A stretch of DNA of 64,000 bases from Streptomyces sp. A0642 (GCF_004795105.1 NZ_SSBL01000003.1:186001-250000), one strand, 5' to 3'. Positions 43,752 through 52,955 are shown, numbered from the stretch's first letter. The notes: generated from the letters alone by a model not told the origin. Made by a program: numbers and translations.

Positions 43752-45196
43752 CGGGGACCGTACGGCCTCGCGTCGCACTCCTGGCCGCCGTGGCCGGAGC
43801 GATGATCGTCGCGCTGGACGGCACCGTGCTGCTCGTCGCGCAGCCCGACCTCCAGCGCGACCTCCGGGCCACCGTGCCGCAGGTGCAGTGGACCAGTACG
43901 GGATACCTGCTGGCCGTTGCCGCGTTCCTCGTCATCGCGGGCCGCCTGGGGGACCGGTACGGGCATCAGCGCCTCCTGTTCGCCGGGGTGCTCGGCTTCG
44001 GGGCGGCGTCGGCGGGCATCGCCCTCGCCCCGGGGGTCGGCTGGGTGATCGCCCTGCGCATCGCCCAGGGCGTGTTCGGCGCACTCCTGCAACCGGCCAC
44101 GCTCGCGCTGCTGAGGCTGGTGTACCCGTCCGACCGGATCGGTGCGGCGATCGCGCTCCGCACCAGTGCGATCGGGGTGGCGGCGGGAGCCGGCCCGTTG
44201 CTCGGAGGTCTTCTCGTCGCGCATCTCGGCTGGCGCGCCGTCTTCCTGGTCAACCTCCCCGTCGCGCTCCTCATCGCCGCGCTCACCCTCGCGGCGCGGC
44301 TGCCGACGCCGCCCCGTACCGAAGGCGGCGGGACCGACCTCGTCACCGCGGCCCTGTTCGCGGCGGCGCTCGCCACGCTGGTCCACACGCTGGCGGGCGT
44401 TCCGGAGCGTGGGTGGGCCGCACCGCGGACGCTGCTCGGACTCGCTCTCGTCCTGTGCCTCGCGACCGGGGTCGTCGTGCGTGAACGGCGGAGCGCCCAG
44501 CCGTTCGTGCCGCCGGCCGTGGCCCGGTCCGTGCCGGTGGTCGTCTCGATGGCCGTCCTCCTGGTCACCTCGGGCGGGATGTTCGGCGCGCTCTTCGTGG
44601 CGACCTTCGTTCTGCAGGACGGTCTGGGGCTCGACCCGCTCGCCACCGGTCTGCGCGTTCTGCCGATGACCGTGCTGATGGTCCTCGGCGCACCCGTCGC
44701 CCAGGCCGTGCTCCGCCGCTACGGCGGCCGCCGCGCCGCGGTCGCGGGGCAACTCCTCGTCGTCCTTGCCGTCGTGGGCCTGTCCGGCCTCGGGCGAGCC
44801 CACTCCTGGCCGGTGTGGAGCGCGACGTTCGCCGTACTCGGCGCCGGCTTCGCCCTCGTGATGGTCACCGCCACCGGGACCGTCGTCGGCGACACACCGC
44901 CCGGATACGCGGGGGTGGCCGGAGGGCTCAAGCAGACCGCGATGAACGTCGGCCCGAGCCTCGGGATCGCCGTGGCCGCCGGCATGATGCCGCCTCAGCC
45001 GCCCGCCGCTCTGCTCCCCGCGGGCCCGCCCCCGTCCGGCCCGTCCACGAGCACGGCCCTGCTGGTCCTGGCCGCCCTCGCCGCGCTCGGCCTGCTCCCG
45101 GCGTCACTCCTGCCGTCGAAGCGGCGGCGGCCGTCCGCGGATGGCGGCACTCAGCCCCGCCGGCGGAAGTCCAGCATGCAGAAGACCTTGTCGTAA
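43748..45196 (+). CDS. MFS drug exporter (DHA2, 14-helix type)
   Basis: A 482-residue major facilitator of the EmrB/QacA drug:H+ antiporter type. Motifs include the helix 1 segment MIVALDGTVLLVAQPDLQRD, motif A FLVIAGRLGDRYGHQRLLF, the antiporter motif C-like AGAGPLLGGLLVAHLGWR, and about 14 hydrophobic segments. It starts at GTG 43748, overlapping the tetR stop as GTGA, so it is translationally coupled to its regulator. It should export an amphipathic drug or metabolite. Its 3' end overlaps the convergent GNAT gene by 46 bases. Confidence 0.93.
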   Translation: MTGTVRPRVALLAAVAGAMIVALDGTVLLVAQPDLQRDLRATVPQVQWTSTGYLLAVAAFLVIAGRLGDRYGHQRLLFAGVLGFGAASAGIALAPGVGWVIALRIAQGVFGALLQPATLALLRLVYPSDRIGAAIALRTSAIGVAAGAGPLLGGLLVAHLGWRAVFLVNLPVALLIAALTLAARLPTPPRTEGGGTDLVTAALFAAALATLVHTLAGVPERGWAAPRTLLGLALVLCLATGVVVRERRSAQPFVPPAVARSVPVVVSMAVLLVTSGGMFGALFVATFVLQDGLGLDPLATGLRVLPMTVLMVLGAPVAQAVLRRYGGRRAAVAGQLLVVLAVVGLSGLGRAHSWPVWSATFAVLGAGFALVMVTATGTVVGDTPPGYAGVAGGLKQTAMNVGPSLGIAVAAGMMPPQPPAALLPAGPPPSGPSTSTALLVLAALAALGLLPASLLPSKRRRPSADGGTQPRRRKSSMQKTLS

Positions 45197-45726
45197 CGGT
45201 GCTCACCGACGGCGACGAAGTCGGGCAGACGGCCGTATTCGGTGAATCCCAGCGACCGATAGAGGTGCAGGGCACCGCTGTTGTCCCCCCGGGCGTCCAG
45301 GGTGAGGACCTCGATGCCCGCCTCCCTGGCGTCGGCGATCAAGGCAGCGGTCAGCGCACGCCCTGTGCCACGGCCATGGGAGGCGGCGTCCACCGCGATC
45401 TTCTCCAGATCGGCGTGCGGCCGATGGGTCGGCCGTGAGTAGCGGATCCAGTAGCCCAGCCCGACCAGCCGACGGCCGAGGTAGGCGGCGCGCAGGCCCG
45501 CATCACCGGACCGCGCGGCGGTGACGACTCGGCCGAGGAGCTCCGCCACCTCGTCCCGCGAGGGAGGTTCGACCCAGCCCAGCGCGGCGCCTCCACCCAC
45601 CAGATCCGCCAGGATCCGGTGGGCCGATCCCGAGAACCCGGCCTCACGCTCCGGGTCGGACGTCAGCTCCCTGGCGTCGAGGATGGCGAGTTCAGGGGTC
45701 GCAGCACTGGTCAAGGCCGGTTTCAT
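45151..45726 (-). CDS. GNAT-family N-acetyltransferase
   Basis: A 191-residue acetyltransferase. The acetyl-CoA binding segment is DLEKIAVDAASHGRGTGRAL (motif with RGTG), followed by the terminal GDNSGALHLYRSLGFTEYGR. The N-terminal half (PSRDEVAELLGRVV, YLGRRLVGLGYWIRY) fits the fold's beta strands. The acceptor is unknown. The start ATG 45726 (MKPALTSAAT) is chosen. It converges on and overlaps the MFS gene end. Confidence 0.88.
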   Translation of the reverse strand: MKPALTSAATPELAILDARELTSDPEREAGFSGSAHRILADLVGGGAALGWVEPPSRDEVAELLGRVVTAARSGDAGLRAAYLGRRLVGLGYWIRYSRPTHRPHADLEKIAVDAASHGRGTGRALTAALIADAREAGIEVLTLDARGDNSGALHLYRSLGFTEYGRLPDFVAVGEHRYDKVFCMLDFRRRG

Positions 45727-45837
45727 GACCGGCAGCCTAGCCGCGCCGCCCCGGGGCCTCGCCCCCCTGGCCTCGTCCCTCTGGCCTCCCCCCTCTGGCC
45801 ATCAGCCCGCACCGGAGCGTCCACACGGCCCCACACC

Positions 45838-46704
45838 TCAGGCGCTCCGCACCTTGTCCCTGACCTCGGGGCGCCGCGCGAAACCGGCCGACTCATACGT
45901 GGCGACACCTGCCGCGTTCGAGCTCGGGGTGCAGACGAGCGCGCTCGACGAGCCCATCTCCCGGAGTGCGGCCGCCGCGGCGACGGTGATCGCCCTGCCG
46001 TAGCCGTGACGGCGGTGTTCCCGGTGCACGCCCATGGGTTCAAGCAGCCCGGGCCGGCCCGGGCCTGCCGACCAGACCGTCACGACCGCCGCCGCGTCGC
46101 CGCGGTCGCTGTACGCCATCAGGCTCCGGCCGTCGGCGTACGGCAGTCCGGCCGCCATCGAGCGCCAGCGCGCGGCCGTGCACCTCGTGCTCTCGAAGGC
46201 CGACCGGTGCACGGCGGCGAACTGGTGCGCCTGCTCCGGCCCGACCACTTCGATCCGTACGCCCGGGTCGCTCACCGGCTCCGTGAGGTCGCGGCGGAAC
46301 GGCGTCCACGGCTCGTCGACGGCCCAGCCGTTCCCGGACAACAGGTCATGGACCAACGCCCCCTTCGGCGCCTCGACGTTCGCCCTGCCCGCGGGAAGCA
46401 CGCCGCGTCGCGGCTCGGTCAGGTCGTGGGCCAACTGCTGCGCCAGCTCCCTCTCCCGGTGGGCGTCCGGCGCCATGGTCAGCCGCACCAGCCCGGGACC
46501 GTCCAGCAGCCCGACGGCGAGAATCCGCCCCGCTCTGCTCCACGTTCTGACGGCCGCGGCGGTCGCCCGCGCACCTGACTGCCAGAACCAGCCCAGGTCC
46601 CCCGGATGCAGCTGCATCGGCGCCCCCTCGGCCTGCCACTCCCGCAGTGCGCGGACAACTCCGCGCAGCCCGGCTGCTTCAGGTGTGCCCAACACGAGAG
46701 TCAT
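45838..46704 (-). CDS. GNAT-family N-acetyltransferase (possible double domain)
   Basis: A 288-residue protein. The C-terminal GNAT domain includes VRIEVVGPEQAHQFAAVHRS, GLLEPMGVHREHRRHGYGRA (acetyl-CoA loop RRHGYG) and SNAAGVATYESAGFARRPE. The N-terminal half (RILAVGLLDGPGLVRLTMAP) has a weaker, degenerate GNAT-like pattern, as in tandem-GNAT proteins. The start ATG 46704 is chosen by homology-like content (MTLVLGTPEAAG); GTG 46740 is an alternative. The substrate is unknown. Confidence 0.85.
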   Translation of the reverse strand: MTLVLGTPEAAGLRGVVRALREWQAEGAPMQLHPGDLGWFWQSGARATAAAVRTWSRAGRILAVGLLDGPGLVRLTMAPDAHRERELAQQLAHDLTEPRRGVLPAGRANVEAPKGALVHDLLSGNGWAVDEPWTPFRRDLTEPVSDPGVRIEVVGPEQAHQFAAVHRSAFESTRCTAARWRSMAAGLPYADGRSLMAYSDRGDAAAVVTVWSAGPGRPGLLEPMGVHREHRRHGYGRAITVAAAAALREMGSSSALVCTPSSNAAGVATYESAGFARRPEVRDKVRSA

Positions 46705-46768
46705 CCCCCGATCACACACCCCCGCACGGGCGGCGCGCACCTGGATTCCGGCGGGGCGGCCCCACGCC

Positions 46769-47056
46769 CTAGAGGCGCACGGTCATCCGCACGGTCACGT
46801 CATCGCCTGCCGAGAGGCCCTGCGGCTGACGCACCGCGTTCTTGAGCGGCAGCAGGTAACCGCCGTTCCTGGGGAAGAGCGAGGTGGTGAAGGCCGTCTC
46901 GCCGATGCGGGCCTCGACCGGGACCGCACCCCAGCCGTACGTGGCCATCGCGGCCACCTCGCGAATGTCGGCGGCCTGTTCCTCGGGCACGGCGGCGAAG
47001 TAGAACGGCGAGGGGCCCCGCCACTCGACGACGCGGCCGGTGAACACGACATGCAC
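46769..47056 (-). CDS. DUF1905-domain protein
   Basis: A small beta-barrel protein of the DUF1905 family. The core reads VFTGRVVEWRGPSPFYFAAV, followed by PVEARIGETAFTTSLFPRNG and GYLLPLKNAVRQPQGL, then a DDVTVRMTVRL end. The upstream part of the open frame is Pro-rich and poorly supported, so I place the start at GTG 47056, immediately before the core; ATG 47191 would add 45 unlikely residues. The family function is unknown. Confidence 0.8.
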   Translation of the reverse strand: MHVVFTGRVVEWRGPSPFYFAAVPEEQAADIREVAAMATYGWGAVPVEARIGETAFTTSLFPRNGGYLLPLKNAVRQPQGLSAGDDVTVRMTVRL

Positions 47057-47428
47057 GGGATCGATCCATTCGTCGGGCTGGGCAGATGGGCTGACGGGGC
47101 GAGGGCTGACGGGCGGGCCGGCTGCCCGGAGCCCGGGCAGCGTACCGGGTGTGCCAGGCGTCCGTGCACCAGAGGCCCTCGGTTCCGGCATGCCGGCGGC
47201 CGGCCGGGAAAACGCTTGGACTCAGCCCCCGCCGGGACGGGACACTGGAGCCCCTCGCCCGACCCCCCGCTCGTACTCACCCCGGCACACCGCCGCGCGC
47301 CGTGTGCCGCAGGACCACCCCGGCGAGGGCACTTCCACTCGACACCGCAGCTGCGCGCGGCCGGTGAGGCGGACGCCTCCTTCCGCAGCGGTACGTGGCG
47401 GGCAGCCGCACGACCACACAGGGTTGGT

Positions 47429-49243
47429 ATGGGATCGCCTGAATCGCACGAAGCACCGGGCAGGGGCTCCGTGCTCCTCGCACTCCGCTACTACGGAAGG
47501 GAGTTGGCCCGCCGGAAACGGCTGACGTTACCCGCGATGCTGTTCCCGGCACTGGGCAACATCGGCATCAACTACGTCGCGCCGCTCGTCGTCGCGCGAC
47601 TCGTCGGCCACCTCGCCGGCGGCGGAGACGACGACATCCGGTCGATGCTTCCCTACGTCCTCGGCCTCGCCGCCGTGCTGCTCGTCGCGGAGGGGTGCTG
47701 GCGCGTCGGCGTGCACTTCCTCAACCGCCTCGACGCCCTCGGCATCGAGCGCCTGTACGTGCAGGGCATGGACGAGCTGTACGCCAAGGACGCCTCGTTC
47801 TTCCACGACAACTTCGCCGGGTCGCTCACCAAACGGGTCCTGAGCTTCGCCTCCCGCTTCGAGGAGTTCGTCGACACGCTCACCTTCTCCGTCGTGGGCA
47901 GCTTCGTGCCGCTGATCTTCGGCTCCGTGGTGCTGTGGCGTTACGAGCCCCTGCTCGTCGTCGTCCTCCTGACGATGATCGCGGTGACGGCGCTGTGCGC
48001 GGCCCCTCTCATCCGCCGCAGGCAGGCCCTCGTCGGGGAGCGTGAGGAGGCGATCGCCCGGGTTTCCGGCCATGTGGCGGACAGCCTGATGAACATGGAC
48101 ACGGTGCGGGCGTTCGCCGCCGAGAAGCGGGAGGCCGCCGAGCACCGCTCCCGGGTCGCGGAGTCGCGACGGCTCACGCTGGGGTCCTGGGACTACGGCA
48201 ATCTGCGTATCGACACCCTGGTCGCGCCGATGTCCGTGCTGACCAACGCCTTGGGCCTGCTGCTCGCCGTGACGCTCGGCGGAGGCGGGAACGGGGTGGA
48301 GGCGGTCGTCGTCGCCTTCATGTACTACTCCAACGCCACCCGGATCATGTTCGAGTTCAACCAGATCTACCGCCGTCTGGAAAGCTCGATGACGGAAGCC
48401 GCCCAGTTCACCGAGCTCCTGCTGACGCCGCCCGCCCTGCGCGACCCCGCGTCGCCGGAGCCGCTGCTGCCGCGGGGGGCCGATGTCCGCTTCGAGCGGG
48501 TGACGTTCGCCCACGCGGGCGCTCCGCCGCTCTTCGAGTCCCTCGACCTGTCCGTCCCCAGCGGTGCGAAGATCGGTCTGGTCGGCCGGTCCGGCGGCGG
48601 CAAGACCACCCTCAGCCGGCTGCTGCTGCGGATGGCGGACATCGACGGCGGCCGGATCCTGATCGGGGGCCAGGACATCAGCAGACTGCGCCAGGCCGAT
48701 CTGCGCGGCATGATCGCCTACGTACCGCAGGACCCGGCGATGTTCCACCGCACCCTTCGGGACAACATCGCGTTCGCCCGGCCCGACGCCACCGACGCCG
48801 AGATCCGCCGCGCGGCCAAGGCGGCGCACGTCACCGAGTTCGCCGACGCGCTGCCCGAGGGCTTCGGAACCATGGTGGGGGAGCGGGGCGTGAAGCTGTC
48901 CGGCGGACAGCGCCAGCGGGTCGCCCTCGCCCGGGCGATCCTGCGCGACGCGCCGATCCTGCTGCTCGACGAGGCGACCAGCGCCCTGGACTCGGAGAGC
49001 GAGATCCTCGTCCAGGAGGCGCTGTGGCGGCTCATGGAGGGGCGCACGGCGCTGGTGGTGGCGCACCGGCTGAGCACGGTCGCCACCATGGACCGGCTGG
49101 TGGTCCTGGACCGCGGCCGGATCATCGAGCAGGGCACGCACCACGAACTGCTCGCGACGGAGGGGGCCTACGCGAAGCTGTGGCAGCACCAGTCCGGCGG
49201 CTTCCTCGAAGATCCTTCCCAGCCGAAAGCCGATCTCGTCTGA
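47429..49243 (+). CDS. ABC transporter, fused permease and ATPase (exporter type)
   Basis: A 604-residue half-transporter: six transmembrane segments (about 30-310, e.g. VLGLAAVLLVAEGCWRVGV, VVGSFVPLIFGSVVLWRY), then an ATPase domain. Walker A is GLVGRSGGGKTTLSRLL, the Q-loop YVPQDPAMFHRTLRDNIAFA, the signature VKLSGGQRQRVALARAI, Walker B PILLLDEATSALD and the H-loop ALVVAHRLSTV. It should work as a homodimer exporting a lipid, peptide or drug. The start ATG 47429 follows AGGG; GTG 47470 is a possible later start. It has no partner gene beside it. A terminator follows at 49261. Confidence 0.93.
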   Translation: MGSPESHEAPGRGSVLLALRYYGRELARRKRLTLPAMLFPALGNIGINYVAPLVVARLVGHLAGGGDDDIRSMLPYVLGLAAVLLVAEGCWRVGVHFLNRLDALGIERLYVQGMDELYAKDASFFHDNFAGSLTKRVLSFASRFEEFVDTLTFSVVGSFVPLIFGSVVLWRYEPLLVVVLLTMIAVTALCAAPLIRRRQALVGEREEAIARVSGHVADSLMNMDTVRAFAAEKREAAEHRSRVAESRRLTLGSWDYGNLRIDTLVAPMSVLTNALGLLLAVTLGGGGNGVEAVVVAFMYYSNATRIMFEFNQIYRRLESSMTEAAQFTELLLTPPALRDPASPEPLLPRGADVRFERVTFAHAGAPPLFESLDLSVPSGAKIGLVGRSGGGKTTLSRLLLRMADIDGGRILIGGQDISRLRQADLRGMIAYVPQDPAMFHRTLRDNIAFARPDATDAEIRRAAKAAHVTEFADALPEGFGTMVGERGVKLSGGQRQRVALARAILRDAPILLLDEATSALDSESEILVQEALWRLMEGRTALVVAHRLSTVATMDRLVVLDRGRIIEQGTHHELLATEGAYAKLWQHQSGGFLEDPSQPKADLV

Positions 49244-49260
49244 ACGAGAACGGCGAGGGA

Positions 49261-49292
49261 GGCGGCCGGCCCCCGCAACGGCGCCGGCCGCC
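49261..49292 (+). terminator. Hairpin terminator after the ABC transporter gene
   Basis: Perfect 10-base arms GGCGGCCGGC (49261-49270) and GCCGGCCGCC (49283-49292) surround a 12-base loop, starting 18 bases after the stop codon. Confidence 0.75.
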
Positions 49293-49427
49293 CCCGCCGA
49301 CTCGTCCGACGACCGGAGGCGTGGACGGCCCGGCTCGCGGGCCGGCACGGACGGGCCATCGGCCCGGCCGCGCCGATGGCCTCCGGCCTGTGAAGCGGCC
49401 CGGCCGGCCCCTCGTACCCTGAGTCCC

Positions 49428-50384
49428 GTGCCAGCCTCCCGTCTCCACCGCACCGCCGTCCTCGTGCTCGAGGGCGCCAAACCCCTCGATGTCGGCATTC
49501 CCGCACAGGTGTTCACGACGCGCGCGAGCATGCCGTACGAGGTCCGGGTGTGCGGCGCGGCGCCCGGACTGGTGGCCGGGGGTGACGGACTGTCGTACCA
49601 CGTCGCCGACGGTCTCGACGCGCTGGAGTGGGCCGACATCGTCTTCATCCCGGGCTACCGGTTCCCCGACCGCGACGACCCGCCGCGGCCCGTGGTCGAC
49701 GCGCTCGTCGCCGCCCACCACCGGGGCGCGCGGCTCGCGGCCATCTCGACCGGGGCCTTCGCGCTCGCCGCCACGGGCCTGCTCGACGGCAGACGGGCGA
49801 CGACGCACTGGCACTACGCGCGGGCGCTCGCGGCGAAGCACCCCCGCGTCCAGGTCGACGAGAACGTGCTGTTCATCGACGAGGGCAGCGTCCTCACCTC
49901 GGCAGGCGCCGCCTCCGGGATCGACCTGTGCCTGCACATCCTGCGCGGCGACCTCGGGGTGGCCGCGTCGAACCACGCGGCCAGGCGGCTGGTGGCAGCC
50001 CCCTACCGCAGCGGCGGCCAGGCGCAGTACGTGCCCCGCAGCGTGCCCGAGCCGCTCGGCGAACGGTTCGCCGCCACCCGCGAATGGGCGCTGCACCGGA
50101 TCGGCGAACCACTCACCCTGGAGGCGCTCGCCCGGCACGCGGCGGTCTCGCCGCGCACGCTCTCGCGGCGCTTCGTCGAGGACACCGGCTACACCCCGAT
50201 GCAGTGGGTGATGCGGGCCCGCATCGATGTGGCCCGCGAGCTGCTGGAGCGTTCGGAGCAGAGCATCGAGCAGATCGCCGCGGAGACCGGACTCGGCACG
50301 GGGACCAATCTCCGGCTCCACTTCCAGCGGATCCTCGGTACGACGCCGAGCGAGTACCGGCGCACGTTCGCACGGACCGAGTAG
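49428..50384 (+). CDS. GlxA-type AraC-family regulator with DJ-1/PfpI domain
   Basis: A 318-residue regulator. The N-terminal DJ-1/PfpI (GATase1-like) domain (about 8-180) includes TAVLVLEGAKPLDVGIPAQV, DIVFIPGYRFPDRDD and AAISTGAFALAATGLLDGRR. The nucleophile-elbow position usually written CTGAF reads STGAF. The C-terminal AraC domain (about 210-318) includes LTLEALARHAAVSPRTLSRR and the second helix-turn-helix SIEQIAAETGLGTGTNLRLH. The start is GTG 49428. It lies 114 bases upstream of the GAPDH gene in the same direction and could control it or nearby genes. The inducer is unknown. Confidence 0.92.
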   Translation: MPASRLHRTAVLVLEGAKPLDVGIPAQVFTTRASMPYEVRVCGAAPGLVAGGDGLSYHVADGLDALEWADIVFIPGYRFPDRDDPPRPVVDALVAAHHRGARLAAISTGAFALAATGLLDGRRATTHWHYARALAAKHPRVQVDENVLFIDEGSVLTSAGAASGIDLCLHILRGDLGVAASNHAARRLVAAPYRSGGQAQYVPRSVPEPLGERFAATREWALHRIGEPLTLEALARHAAVSPRTLSRRFVEDTGYTPMQWVMRARIDVARELLERSEQSIEQIAAETGLGTGTNLRLHFQRILGTTPSEYRRTFARTE

Positions 50385-50498
50385 CCCGGCGTCCCCGATG
50401 GCGTGATCCTTTCGAACCGTGGCGCTCACGCCGCTGCCACGACCGGGGTGCGGCGAGCGAACCTGGTGGCGTACCGCAGGGACGAAGGGACACACCTC

Positions 50499-51497
50499 AT
50501 GACTCGCATCGCCATCAACGGATTCGGCCGCATCGGACGCAACGTGCTGCGCGCACTGCTGGAGCGCGACAGCGACCTCGAAGTCGTCGCCGTCAACGAC
50601 CTCACCGAGCCCGCCGCTCTCGCGCGGCTGCTCGCCTTCGACTCGACGTCCGGCAGGCTGGGGCGCCCGGTGACACTCGACGGGGACGTCCTCGTCGTCG
50701 ACGGCCGCCGCATCAAGGTGGTCGCCGAGCGCGATCCCGCGCAGCTGCCGTGGGCCGCCCTCGAGGTCGACATCGTGCTGGAGGCCACCGGCCGGTTCAC
50801 CTCGGCGAAGGCCGCCCGCGCCCACCTCGACGCCGGTGCGAAGAAGGTGCTCGTCAGCGCGCCCTCCGACGGCGCCGATGTCACGCTCGCGTTCGGGGTC
50901 AACACCGACGCGTACGACCCGGCCCTGCACACGATCGTCTCGAACGCCTCGTGCACGACCAACGCACTCGCCCCGCTCGCCGCGGTCCTGGACGAACTCG
51001 CCGGGATCGAGCACGGTTTCATGACGACGGTGCACGCCTACACGCAGGAGCAGAACCTCCAGGACGGCCCGCACCGCGACCCCCGCCGGGCCCGTGCGGC
51101 CGGCGTGAACATCGTGCCGACCACGACCGGGGCCGCCAAGGCGATCGGCCTGGTGCTGCCCAACCTCGAAGGCAAGCTCTCGGGCGACTCGATCCGTGTC
51201 CCCGTGCCGGTCGGCTCGATCGTCGAGCTCAACACCACCGTGGCCCGCGACGTATCCCGCGAGGACGTGCTGGCGGCCTACCGCGCCGCGGCCGAGGGGC
51301 CGCTCGCCGGGGTCCTGGAGTACTCCGAGGACGCGCTCGTCTCGTCCGACATCACGGGCAACCCGGCCTCGTCGATCTTCGACTCGGAGCTCACCCGCGT
51401 CGAGGGCCGGCACGTCAAGGTCGTCGCGTGGTACGACAACGAGTGGGGCTTCTCGAACCGTGTCATCGACACGCTCCAGCTCCTCGCCAACGGCTGA
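50499..51497 (+). CDS. gap: Glyceraldehyde-3-phosphate dehydrogenase (type I)
   Basis: A 332-residue GAPDH. The NAD-binding start is IAINGFGRIGRNVLRALLER. The catalytic Cys is in SNASCTTNALAPLA. The substrate segment is HAYTQEQNLQDGPHRDPRRA, followed by NIVPTTTGAAKAIGLVLPNL and the terminal WYDNEWGFSNRVIDTL. It interconverts glyceraldehyde-3-phosphate and 1,3-bisphosphoglycerate. The start ATG 50499 follows GAAGGG. It is isolated from other glycolytic genes, so it is probably a secondary GAPDH. It is followed by a strong terminator. Confidence 0.96.
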   Translation: MTRIAINGFGRIGRNVLRALLERDSDLEVVAVNDLTEPAALARLLAFDSTSGRLGRPVTLDGDVLVVDGRRIKVVAERDPAQLPWAALEVDIVLEATGRFTSAKAARAHLDAGAKKVLVSAPSDGADVTLAFGVNTDAYDPALHTIVSNASCTTNALAPLAAVLDELAGIEHGFMTTVHAYTQEQNLQDGPHRDPRRARAAGVNIVPTTTGAAKAIGLVLPNLEGKLSGDSIRVPVPVGSIVELNTTVARDVSREDVLAAYRAAAEGPLAGVLEYSEDALVSSDITGNPASSIFDSELTRVEGRHVKVVAWYDNEWGFSNRVIDTLQLLANG

Positions 51498-51526
51498 ACC
51501 GACACCGGATCCACGCGGACCGGCCA

Positions 51527-51571
51527 CCGGGGCCCGGGGTACGGCGCTGAGCGCCGGTCCCCGGGCCCCGG
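51527..51571. terminator. Strong hairpin after the GAPDH gene
   Basis: Perfect 13-base arms (51527-51539 and 51559-51571) enclose a loop that itself contains GGCGCT/AGCGCC. It lies between GAPDH and a convergent remnant and can stop transcription in both directions. Confidence 0.8.
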
Positions 51572-51586
51572 CCCGTCGGGCGACGC

Positions 51587-52027
51587 TCAGGAAGCGATCG
51601 CCATGTCGAAGAGACGGACGTTTCCGTGAGCGGGCAGGACGACGGACTCGACCGTCCTGGACGGGTCCGGCGCGATCGAGTGGGCGAACAGGCTGTACTT
51701 CACGGTGGCGTTGGCGTACCCGTCCGGCCGATTGCGGCCGCCCGTCGACTTCGCCAGGGTCCCACCGTGTGCGTCGGCCGGGTCGAACGACCAGTTGGGG
51801 AAGCCGAACGTGCCGGTGGTGGAGGTGCCGTCGGTCCAGAAGACGGTGGCCCCGGCAGTGGCGCCGCTGCCGACTCCGGAGCCCAGGAGCGCCGGCTCGG
51901 ATCCCCGGACGGCCAGGGCGACGGCCTGGCCGGCGCTCGCCCCGTTGCCCTTCGTGCCGGCCGGCACGTCCGGCCACGTCAGGGCGGCGCCCAGCGCTTC
52001 GACTTTCGCCCCGGGCGCGAGACCGAC
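51587..52027 (-). pseudogene. 3' remnant of a secreted glycoside hydrolase (C-terminal beta domain only)
   Basis: On the minus strand, the last 145 or so codons of an open frame read like the C-terminal accessory domain of large secreted glycosidases: LAPGAKVEALGAALTWPDVP, VFWTDGTSTTGTFGFPNWSF and VESVVLPAHGNVRLFDMAIA, ending in stop. No catalytic domain or plausible start precedes it. Upstream of about 52030 the frame loses this character and instead lies antisense to a P450-like fragment. I read this as the leftover 3' end of a deleted glycoside hydrolase gene. The precise GH family is not determinable. Confidence 0.7.
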
Positions 52028-52066
52028 CGCGCGAGCTTCTGTGCCGAGAAGCTGTTGCGCTCGTGA

Positions 52067-52240
52067 GCGGGCCCGCCCCCACCGGCTCCCGTTGCGGACG
52101 ACTTCGACCCGCGGCAGTACGCGCTCGGCATCCCGCACGACCGCTACCGCCGGCTGCGCGACCACCACCCGGTCGCGTGGCAGGAGACGCCGGGCCGGCC
52201 TGACCTGGCCCGGGACACGCTCAGCCCTTTTCGCCCGTAG
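52067..52240 (+). pseudogene. N-terminal remnant of a cytochrome P450
   Basis: The plus-strand frame from 52094 reads ADDFDPRQYALGIPHDRYRR, then LRDHHPVAWQETPGRPDLAR, then TLSPFRP and stop at 52240. The pattern D-P-x-x-Y-x-x-G-x-P-H-x-x-x-x-x-L-R-x-x-x-P-V is the start of actinobacterial P450s. There is no start codon between the upstream in-frame stop (52064) and this segment, and the heme-binding part is absent. It is therefore a broken fragment lying against the glycosidase remnant. Confidence 0.7.
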
Positions 52241-52955
52241 ACACCGGACCGGGCCGCCGACCGGCAGAAGCGAGGTTTTCCCGCTCGGCCGCACCGGCCG
52301 CTGCGATGACCGGTTCCAGTTGGGATGTCAGGGCACCGGTGTCGGGCCGCAATGACCCGGCGAAGGCGGCTGAGCCGATCGTGAAGGCATCCGCACCGGC
52401 CTCGGCGAGGTCCCGGATCTGGCCGGTGCCGGAGATGGAACCGGCGACGACCAGACGGCCCGAGGTCGCGGCGCGTGCGGCGCGCACCAAATCGAGAGGG
52501 CCGGCGTCGGTGGCGCGGTACGCCAGCAGATCGACCCCTGCGCAGCCGGCTGCTTCCGCCCGCCGGCAGTCTGCCGCGACATCGGTGGGAGTGCCGGCCA
52601 GGCGGGTGGGGTGACCGACGGGGCGGCCGACGAAGGGCAGATAGCCGATGGCGGTGCCGTGCAGGAGGCCGAGGGTCTCCTCCGTCCACGTTCCGCCCAT
52701 GAGACGGTCGACACCGAGCTCGACGGCGGTCCGCACGGAGGCGAGCGCCTGCTCCCGGCCGGTGCTCACCACTTCGAGGTAGGTGGTGGCGCCCAGGCCC
52801 CTGAGGGCGTCGTGGAGCCGGAAGAGCGTGTCGCGGTCCACGCCGATGTCCTTGAACCCGATGTGGGTGATGCCGAGATCCCTGACGGATTCGAGCACTT
52901 CGAGGCAGTCGGTGACGGTCCGGTCGTCGCGGGTGAGCATGAAGATGAAGTCCAC
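52221..52955 (-). CDS. Phosphate-binding TIM-barrel protein of unknown reaction (acid-sugar operon)
   Basis: A 244-residue beta/alpha-barrel protein. Strands and loops are visible in FIFMLTRDDRTVTDCLEVLE, LGITHIGFKDIGVDRDTLFR, TTYLEVVSTGREQALASVRT and VDRLMGGTWTEETLGLLHG. The C-terminal VVAGSISGTGQIRDLAEAGA and DAFTIGSAAFAGSL look like the phosphate-gripping loops of HisA/TrpC-type barrels. It may be an epimerase, aldolase or isomerase acting on a phosphorylated sugar acid. The start GTG 52955 follows GAAGGA. It lies 43 bases after the PdxA2-like gene in the same operon. I cannot name its reaction. Confidence 0.8.
   Translation of the reverse strand: MDFIFMLTRDDRTVTDCLEVLESVRDLGITHIGFKDIGVDRDTLFRLHDALRGLGATTYLEVVSTGREQALASVRTAVELGVDRLMGGTWTEETLGLLHGTAIGYLPFVGRPVGHPTRLAGTPTDVAADCRRAEAAGCAGVDLLAYRATDAGPLDLVRAARAATSGRLVVAGSISGTGQIRDLAEAGADAFTIGSAAFAGSLRPDTGALTSQLEPVIAAAGAAERENLASAGRRPGPVSTGEKG

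Noticed and set aside
45755..45805. Near-tandem CTGGCCTC repeats between the two GNAT genes
   Set aside because: Three short, imperfect copies in a C/T-rich spacer, likely simple sequence; no protein or RNA element recognised.
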